Positions 58,189-64,000 of a DNA stretch of 64,000 bases are shown piece after piece. Source of the DNA: Marinomonas communis (GTDB taxonomy: Bacteria > Pseudomonadota > Gammaproteobacteria > Pseudomonadales > Marinomonadaceae); assembly GCF_004363305.1 (NCBI RefSeq), contig NZ_SNZA01000005.1, positions 186,001 through 250,000 of the forward strand, read 5' to 3'. Positions within the stretch are counted from its first letter, which is position 1. Each line of letters starts with the position of its first letter. The notes beneath the pieces are model-generated. The model made no database searches and was not told where the DNA came from. It saw nothing but the letters and a program-made list of their open reading frames with translations. Both the position numbers and the translations under genes were made by a program.

Positions 58189-58542
58189 ATGAGCCAAAAC
58201 CAATTATCTGCTGATCAAATTCTCGAAATTGCTGTTGAATCACTTGAGGATGTGAAGGGCGATAACATCACTGTACTTAACGTCAGTGAACTGACAGATA
58301 TGATGGACTTTATGGTGATTTGTACTGGTACATCAAAGCGTCACGTAAACTCTTTGGGCCAAAACGTAGTAGAACACGCAAAAAGTAAAGGTCTTCAGCC
58401 GCTAGGTAGTGAAGGTCGTGACATGGGCAGTGAATGGGTTCTAGTCGACCTATACGATGTAGTGGTGCATGTGATGACGGAAGAGGCTCGCTCGTTCTAC
58501 GACCTAGAAAAACTTTGGGATATCAAACCAGAGCAACGTTAA
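58189..58542 (+). CDS. rsfS: Ribosomal silencing factor RsfS
   Basis: RsfS binds ribosomal protein L14 and blocks subunit joining during starvation. The 117-residue protein has the DUF143 core: DITVLNV-like opening (GDNITVLNVSELTDMMDFMV), CTGTSKRHVNSL and EWVLVDLYDVVVHVM. The length is close to the E. coli 105. It lies 14 bases after nadD and 9 before rlmH. Confidence 0.96.
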   Translation: MSQNQLSADQILEIAVESLEDVKGDNITVLNVSELTDMMDFMVICTGTSKRHVNSLGQNVVEHAKSKGLQPLGSEGRDMGSEWVLVDLYDVVVHVMTEEARSFYDLEKLWDIKPEQR

Positions 58543-58551
58543 GGCTTTAAA

Positions 58552-59019
58552 ATGCGCGTTAGGTTAATAGCAGTCGGTACAAAAATGCCGAAATGGGTAA
58601 CCGAAGGCTACGAAGAATACGCCAAGCGTTTGCCGAAAGACTTCGCCCTAGAATTGGTTGAGTTGCCAATGTCGCCTCGTGGTAAGAACACGGACATTGC
58701 TAAAGCTATTCAAAAAGAAGGGGATGCAATGCTAGCTGCGATCCCAGCTGGCGATAAAGTCATTGCCCTTGAAGTCTTAGGTAAAGCGTGGAGTACTGAA
58801 AATTTGGCCGATCAGACCGCTAATTGGCGCATGGATGGATATAACATCTCTTTGCTAGTCGGTGGGCCGGACGGCTTAGATCCACGCTGTACTGCTCGTG
58901 CAGACCAAGCGTGGTCTCTCTCAAAACTGACATTACCTCATCCTATGGTGCGAATACTGCTAGCAGAGCAGATATATCGCGCTTGGACACTGATGAATAA
59001 TCACCCTTACCATCGGTAG
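58552..59019 (+). CDS. rlmH: RlmH, 23S rRNA pseudouridine-1915 N3-methyltransferase
   Basis: RlmH is a SPOUT methyltransferase acting on the assembled 70S ribosome at pseudouridine 1915. SAM-binding knot residues are in FVGG-equivalent [13 protein letters not shown] (near 102-114) and the C-terminal [20 protein letters not shown] followed by HPYHR is diagnostic. The 155-residue length is exact for the family. It lies nine bases before mrdA. Confidence 0.97.
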   Translation: MRVRLIAVGTKMPKWVTEGYEEYAKRLPKDFALELVELPMSPRGKNTDIAKAIQKEGDAMLAAIPAGDKVIALEVLGKAWSTENLADQTANWRMDGYNISLLVGGPDGLDPRCTARADQAWSLSKLTLPHPMVRILLAEQIYRAWTLMNNHPYHR

Positions 59020-59028
59020 GATTTTGCT

Positions 59029-60906
59029 TTGGGTAAACACCATCAAGTTTTTCGGAATTATCGCCAAGAACATTCTTTAACGAAACGAAGAGTTGTAGTC
59101 GCTGCTGCTTTCGTGTTGTTCATGGTTGGGGTCTTGATGGCTCGTTTGTTTTATCTTCAGGTGATGGAATACGAGCTATACCAAACTAAAGCCAATGATA
59201 ACCGAGTCATGCTGGTGACTGAGCCGCCACCGCGAGGATTGATTTATGATCGCAATGGTGTCGTGCTTGCTGATAATCGTCCTATCCATAGCTTAACCGT
59301 TATTCCAGAACGTGCTGCGAGTTTACCTGAGCTTAAAGCAGCACTTTCGCCTATAGTCGACATTTCGGAAGAGGACTGGAGTGAGTACGAAAGTAAGCTA
59401 AAAGAATACCGTCGCCCGTATCAGTCCATTACATTGAAGTCTCAGTTATCTGACGATGAATGGTCTAAAGTCTCTGTTGATCTCTATAAATTAGATGGAG
59501 TTCAAGTTGAGGCACAATTAACTCGTTATTACCCGTACGGCGAGGCATTTGCCCATGCAATCGGTTACGTTGGACGAATCACTTCCCGTGACCTTGAGCG
59601 TGTGGATAGAATGGCTTATCAAGGCGCTCTTTTCATTGGTAAAACCGGCGTCGAAGAGTATTACGAATCGACATTATTCGGTAAGCCTGGGATATCGAAA
59701 GTTGAGGTGAATGCTCGCGGACGTATCATGTCTGAGATAGAGCGACAAAATCCAACGCCAGGTAAAGATTTACACCTATATATGGATGCCCGTCTGCAAC
59801 AGTATGCCTATGACCTCTTAGGTAACTACAAAGGGGCTGTCGTTGCCATTGATCCAAATAATGGTGGTGTGCTGGCGATGGTTTCTAAACCAGGGTTTGA
59901 TCCTAATTTGTTTGTCCGAGGCATTTCGGTGGATCAATACGCTGAACTTCGTGACGATAAACGTCTCCCCCTATTTAACCGCGCTTTGCGAGGAGGCTAT
60001 CCTCCAGCCTCAACGATTAAACCTTTTATGGGGCTTGCTGGGCTTGAATACGGCTTTTCTTCTTGGTCTGAAACCTATTATGCCCGTGGTTATTACCAGA
60101 TAAATCCAAATGGACGCCGTTATCGCGACTGGAAACGAGGCGGACATGGTTGGATTGATTTAGAACGATCCATAATTGAGTCTGTTGATACGTATTATTA
60201 CCAACTTGCTCATAAAATGGGGATTACGCCGATTCATACGTTTCTTTCAAAATTTGGTTATGGGCAGTCGTCTATTCTGGATTTAAATGGCGCTAGTAAA
60301 GGTTTGCTGCCATCCAATGAATGGAAGAAAGCACGCTATAAAGAACCATGGTATCCCGGTGACTCAGTAAACGTTGGTATCGGTCAGGGCTTCATGGTGG
60401 CGACGCCAATACAGATTGCTACAGCCAACGCTGCGATGGCGGCACGGGGTCATATGTATTACCCGCGAATGGTTAATGAAGTTGATAATGCTCCAGCAAC
60501 CTTTGAGGGCAACGAAGGTGTAGAGCATGAAATTGTTTTAAAAGATCAGCGTAACTGGGAGCGTATGGTTCGAGCTATGGAGAAAGTGATTACGGACGCT
60601 CGTGGTACGGGGCGACGTCTACAGGGAACTGAGTACACTATCGCAGGGAAAACTGGTACAGGCCAAGTGTTTAGTTTGGCTGATGATCAGGAATACGACG
60701 CTGATAGCTTAGATAAAAGATTGCATGATCATGCTTTATTTATCGGGTTTGCACCGGCCGAGAAGCCTAAAATTGCAGTATTTGCTATTTTTGAAAATGG
60801 CGGCAGCAGTTCTAAACCAGCTGATCTAACCAAAGCGCTTTTTGATGCGTACTTGTACGACGATTACCCTCAAGAATATGATTACTTTGAGGAGCAGCGC
60901 CGATGA
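59029..60906 (+). CDS. mrdA: Penicillin-binding protein 2
   Basis: PBP2 is the elongasome transpeptidase that crosslinks lateral-wall peptidoglycan with RodA. A membrane anchor (about residues 20-40) is followed by the dimerisation domain and the transpeptidase domain. The active-site serine motif is PPASTIKPF, and the KTG triad is IAGKTGTGQ. TTG at 59029 is the likely start, with TAGG shortly before it. The 625-residue length is standard, and the end overlaps rodA by four bases. Confidence 0.96.
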   Translation: MGKHHQVFRNYRQEHSLTKRRVVVAAAFVLFMVGVLMARLFYLQVMEYELYQTKANDNRVMLVTEPPPRGLIYDRNGVVLADNRPIHSLTVIPERAASLPELKAALSPIVDISEEDWSEYESKLKEYRRPYQSITLKSQLSDDEWSKVSVDLYKLDGVQVEAQLTRYYPYGEAFAHAIGYVGRITSRDLERVDRMAYQGALFIGKTGVEEYYESTLFGKPGISKVEVNARGRIMSEIERQNPTPGKDLHLYMDARLQQYAYDLLGNYKGAVVAIDPNNGGVLAMVSKPGFDPNLFVRGISVDQYAELRDDKRLPLFNRALRGGYPPASTIKPFMGLAGLEYGFSSWSETYYARGYYQINPNGRRYRDWKRGGHGWIDLERSIIESVDTYYYQLAHKMGITPIHTFLSKFGYGQSSILDLNGASKGLLPSNEWKKARYKEPWYPGDSVNVGIGQGFMVATPIQIATANAAMAARGHMYYPRMVNEVDNAPATFEGNEGVEHEIVLKDQRNWERMVRAMEKVITDARGTGRRLQGTEYTIAGKTGTGQVFSLADDQEYDADSLDKRLHDHALFIGFAPAEKPKIAVFAIFENGGSSSKPADLTKALFDAYLYDDYPQEYDYFEEQRR

Positions 60907-62024
60907 ACTGGCAGTTTTACCACCGTTTTATAGCGTTTACGAATGCTAGGTTATGGCGTCTGACACACGTTGATGTTTTATTGCTGGTAGCGCTGTTAAT
61001 TTTGATGTCAGGTGGCCTGTTTGTTTTGTACTCAGCTTCTGGACAAGATGTCGCCATGGTGGAGCGTCAAGTATTGCGTCTAGGAATCGGTATGGTCACA
61101 TGTCTTGGTTTAGCGCAGTTGCCACCAAAGTACATGCGTCGAGCTTCTCCCTTTCTGTTTGTCGTATTGGTGGGATTGCTTGCGTGTGTGCTGTTATTCG
61201 GTGTCGGGGCAAAGGGTGCTCAACGTTGGTTAGCATTACCAGGTGGGTTGAGGTTTCAGCCGTCTGAAATCATGAAGATTGTCATGCCGATGATGGTTGC
61301 ATGGTATTTTGCAAACCGTCCATTGCCTCCAAGCTTTAAAGAAATTGTCACGGTGCTTGTGATCATTGCGGTGCCGTCGCTGATGGTCGCTAAACAGCCC
61401 GATCTGGGTACCGCTTTGCTGGTCGGCGTGTCTGGTATCTTTGCGCTATTTCTTGCGGGGCTTGGATGGCGTTACATCATTGGTGCCGCGGCAGCTGTGC
61501 CTGTGGCGGCATATGGACTGTGGCAGGTCATGCGTGATTATCAAAAACAACGCGTGTTAACTTTCTTAGATCCAGAGAGTGATCCGCTAGGGTCAGGTTG
61601 GAATATTATCCAGTCCAAAACCGCTATTGGCTCAGGTGGATTGCATGGAAAGGGTTACCTTGAAGGCACTCAAGCTCAGTTAAACTTTTTACCAGAGAGC
61701 CATACCGATTTCATTATTGCAGTGTTGGCAGAAGAGTTTGGCATGATTGGGTGTGCATTATTAATGTGTGCTTATTTGCTGGTGATAGCTAGGGGCTTGT
61801 ACATTGCCGCTTATGCTGAAGATAACTATGCGCGTTTACTGGCTGGGAGTATAACGCTTACCTTTTTTGTGTACATGTTTGTAAATATTGGCATGGTGTC
61901 TGGGATCTTACCGGTTGTCGGTGTACCGTTACCTTTGGTGAGCTATGGTGGTACCTCCATCATTACCATCATGGCGACATTTGGGATTTTAATGTCGATA
62001 CAAACGCATAAAAGGGCAAGGTAA
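60903..62024 (+). CDS. rodA: RodA peptidoglycan polymerase
   Basis: RodA is the SEDS glycosyltransferase of the elongasome. About ten hydrophobic segments fill the 373 residues; the family signatures are LRFQPSEIMKIVMP near 118-131, the QPDLGTALLV segment and the C-terminal GVPLPLVSYGGTSIITIMA. It overlaps mrdA by four bases and the following lytic transglycosylase by one, so the block is tightly coupled. Confidence 0.97.
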   Translation: MNWQFYHRFIAFTNARLWRLTHVDVLLLVALLILMSGGLFVLYSASGQDVAMVERQVLRLGIGMVTCLGLAQLPPKYMRRASPFLFVVLVGLLACVLLFGVGAKGAQRWLALPGGLRFQPSEIMKIVMPMMVAWYFANRPLPPSFKEIVTVLVIIAVPSLMVAKQPDLGTALLVGVSGIFALFLAGLGWRYIIGAAAAVPVAAYGLWQVMRDYQKQRVLTFLDPESDPLGSGWNIIQSKTAIGSGGLHGKGYLEGTQAQLNFLPESHTDFIIAVLAEEFGMIGCALLMCAYLLVIARGLYIAAYAEDNYARLLAGSITLTFFVYMFVNIGMVSGILPVVGVPLPLVSYGGTSIITIMATFGILMSIQTHKRAR

Positions 62025-63052
62025 TGTTGAATAGAGTACTGGCACTAAGCTTAACATTGGGTTTATTGGGATGCACTACGGCAGGAAGTCAAGTTGAAGC
62101 TCAGACCGCACAAGAGGCATTTCAGCAAGTACCTTATATAAAACAACCAGAAGTTCAGCAATTTATTGACAAGATGGTTTCTGAACATCGTTATGATCGA
62201 GCGCTATTAACGGATAAATTTTCCAATACATTTAAGCGCCACCAGGTCATCACAAAATCTGATAATCAGCCTGAAGTGCTGGTGCCCTTCCATAAGTACC
62301 GAGCTAACTTCATTGACCCAGTTCGCGTTAAGCAGGGCGTCGCTTTTGCTGAGCGCAATAAATCTTGGTTGCAAAAAGCTGAGAAAGACTATGGAGTCGA
62401 TTGGCCAGTCATTGTTGCTTTAATCGGTGTTGAAACAGCCTACGGTAAGGTAACTGGTAGCAAAGATGTGTTCACATCATTAACCACTTTATCGTTCGAT
62501 TACCCCCGACGTGGCGGCTATTTTCAAAGTGAGCTAGAAGCGTATTTGTTGCTTGCTCGTAATCAAGGTTGGTCTATTGGCTCTACTAAAGGCTCTTATA
62601 GTGGGGCATTAGGCATGGTTCAGTTTATGCCTAGTAATTACATGAAGCTGGCGGTGGATTACGATCAAGATGGTCGAGTCGACCTTTGGGGATCAGAAGC
62701 GGATGCTATTGGAAGCATTGCCAATTACCTGCGTCATCATGGTTGGAAATACCGCGAAAAAGCAGCTATTACAGCCAGAGTAGATAATCTTGAGTCTGTG
62801 CAGGAGATGGTGAACAAAGGCCGCGCTCCAATTCTGTCGATGAGAGAGTGGGCTGAAAAAGGGGTGTGGTCAACAACTCACTATAATGGCGCTAAGGCTG
62901 GGTTGATTGGTTTGCGAGAAAGTGACAGTCATGTGGATTATTGGTTGGCTTATGAAAACTTTTTCACCATTATGGATTACAACCCTAGTCGACGATATGC
63001 CATGTCAGTTTTAGAATTAGCAAATAGGATCGAACAGTATGAAGGTAGCTAA
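62024..63052 (+). CDS. mltB: Membrane-bound lytic murein transglycosylase B
   Basis: MltB cleaves peptidoglycan glycan strands to anhydro-muropeptides. A lipoprotein signal ends with the lipobox LGLLGC near residues 12-17. The SLT-like catalytic Glu lies in LIGVETAYGKVTG, and GALGMVQFMPSNYMKLAVDYDQ is the conserved C-terminal lobe. The 342-residue length is normal. It overlaps rodA by one base and rlpA by fourteen, and should be anchored in the outer membrane. Confidence 0.95.
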   Translation: MLNRVLALSLTLGLLGCTTAGSQVEAQTAQEAFQQVPYIKQPEVQQFIDKMVSEHRYDRALLTDKFSNTFKRHQVITKSDNQPEVLVPFHKYRANFIDPVRVKQGVAFAERNKSWLQKAEKDYGVDWPVIVALIGVETAYGKVTGSKDVFTSLTTLSFDYPRRGGYFQSELEAYLLLARNQGWSIGSTKGSYSGALGMVQFMPSNYMKLAVDYDQDGRVDLWGSEADAIGSIANYLRHHGWKYREKAAITARVDNLESVQEMVNKGRAPILSMREWAEKGVWSTTHYNGAKAGLIGLRESDSHVDYWLAYENFFTIMDYNPSRRYAMSVLELANRIEQYEGS

Positions 63053-63947
63053 ATATCTGGCAGCAGTATCTACTTTGTGGCTGGTTGGTTGTACAAGTAC
63101 TAGCCACATAAATGGTTCCTCTGTCGATTACGATAAAGCGTCAGGGGGAGGGCGTTACAGTATATTGCAGGATCATGCCCCATCAGGCGATATCAAAGTA
63201 GATCATTTGCCAGATCTAGTTCCTAAATATGAACCCAAAAGCCGAGGAGGTAATAAATCACCTTATGAGGTGTGGGGGAAAAAATATTATGTCATGGACT
63301 CAGCGGTAGGTTATACGGCCGAGGGGACAGCATCTTGGTATGGGCAGAAGTTTCACGGGCATAAAACCTCAAATGGGGAAACATATGATATGTATGCTTT
63401 CTCTGCTGCCCATAAGTCATTGCCATTGCCTACTTATTTAAAAGTGACCAATATTGATAATCAACGATCTGTGATTGTTCGCGTTAATGACCGTGGCCCA
63501 TTTCACGGTGATCGATTGATTGACTTATCTTATGCCGCTGCAGCGCGTCTGGGCTACCATAAGAAAGGTCTAGCTAGAGTGCGTATCGAAGCCATTACAC
63601 CGAGGCCTGGGGAGCGATATTCCTCAACGCCTGTTGCCGCTGCTCAGCCAAAGCCAGTTGTTACGCCTAGTGTCGCACCAGTGTCGGCACAAGCACCAGC
63701 CAATGCTTTATTGTTTAGCCATCTTCAGCTAGGAGCGTTTTCTCAACAAGCCTCCGCCGCTCGTCTAAAGCAAAGGCTGCTTGAGAAGTTTGATACGGGT
63801 ATTAATATTGATGTTTTGCATGCTCCAGATGGGCTTTATAAAGTGTTGGTTGGTCCATATGAAAGTGATGCTTTGTTAGAAGATTGGCAGACAAGATTGG
63901 ATGCAGCAGGCTTTGGCAAAAGTGTAAAAGTAGCGTTAGCTCCCTAG
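63039..63947 (+). CDS. rlpA: RlpA, septal-ring-type lytic transglycosylase lipoprotein
   Basis: RlpA cuts glycan strands lacking stem peptides and concentrates at division sites through its SPOR domain. The lipobox is LWLVGC near residues 13-18. A double-psi beta-barrel begins GTASWYGQKFHGHKTSNGE and includes VRVNDRGPFHGDRLIDLS with the catalytic Asp-type region. A Pro/Ala-rich linker leads to a C-terminal SPOR domain (about 225-300, SHLQLGAFSQQASAARL). The 302-residue length is normal. It starts 14 bases before the end of mltB. Confidence 0.96.
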   Translation: MKVAKYLAAVSTLWLVGCTSTSHINGSSVDYDKASGGGRYSILQDHAPSGDIKVDHLPDLVPKYEPKSRGGNKSPYEVWGKKYYVMDSAVGYTAEGTASWYGQKFHGHKTSNGETYDMYAFSAAHKSLPLPTYLKVTNIDNQRSVIVRVNDRGPFHGDRLIDLSYAAAARLGYHKKGLARVRIEAITPRPGERYSSTPVAAAQPKPVVTPSVAPVSAQAPANALLFSHLQLGAFSQQASAARLKQRLLEKFDTGINIDVLHAPDGLYKVLVGPYESDALLEDWQTRLDAAGFGKSVKVALAP

Positions 63948-64000
63948 GGGAACTTTATCTAGGCTAGAGATTCAAAGCTCCCTCTAGTATCATTCTCGCC

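Noticed and set aside
63948..64000. Feature after rlpA
   Set aside because: Only 53 bases remain; no start codon with a continuing recognisable protein or clear terminator is seen.

Overview
The window looks like chromosome of a marine gammaproteobacterium, most likely Oceanospirillales and close to Marinomonas. That placement is an inference from gene content and order: gyrA-serC-pheA-tyrA/aroA-cmk-rpsA, nadD-rsfS-rlmH-mrdA-rodA-mltB-rlpA, FabV as enoyl reductase, and a rapA-rluA pair. No database search was possible. I saw no insertion sequence, prophage, tRNA or rRNA gene.

Layout. (1) 1-4741: the 3' end of a type I-F CRISPR-Cas operon (end of csy3/cas7f, complete cas6f/csy4), a leader carrying a boxA-like element, and an array of 61 repeats plus one degenerate repeat enclosing 61 spacers. 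(2) 4742-7033: a remnant reading frame, then a LexA-box-controlled umuDC (DNA polymerase V) and a small Cys-rich CWC protein. (3) 7040-17815: mostly housekeeping: rluA, rapA, yigZ, rmuC, a CDF metal transporter, the ybfE-like/tdk/rdgC run, a DUF2788 protein and the periplasmic protease prc. (4) 17938-30858: apeB, a TolC-family protein, a DUF4139 protein, xni, a two-gene apparently split chemoreceptor, gltX, an HBM-type chemoreceptor, a DUF3301 protein, and an AraC-like regulator/flavodoxin pair behind Fur-like boxes. (5) 30950-44906: AEC carrier, BaeSR-like two-component system, SulP transporter, YebC-family protein, DUF1289 protein, a glycosyltransferase, fabV, an unknown exported protein, an M16 protease, yciK and ubiG. 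(6) 45247-55013: gyrA, then the serine/aromatic amino acid block, cmk and rpsA with a structured leader. (7) 55156-63947: a small unknown protein, trmO, proA, nadD, rsfS, rlmH and the elongasome block mrdA-rodA-mltB-rlpA.

Observations most worth a second look: a boxA antitermination element in the leader of a very long I-F array; the EPSP synthase half of the TyrA-AroA fusion, which has lost nearly all recognisable active-site residues and is probably non-catalytic; a chemoreceptor whose sensor and signalling halves appear to be separate adjacent genes; Fur-like operators flanking a possible promoter of an AraC-like/flavodoxin operon; and a perfect 11-bp hairpin spanning the start codon of the M16 protease. 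The array and umuDC are neighbours, but nothing in the sequence shows a functional link between them.
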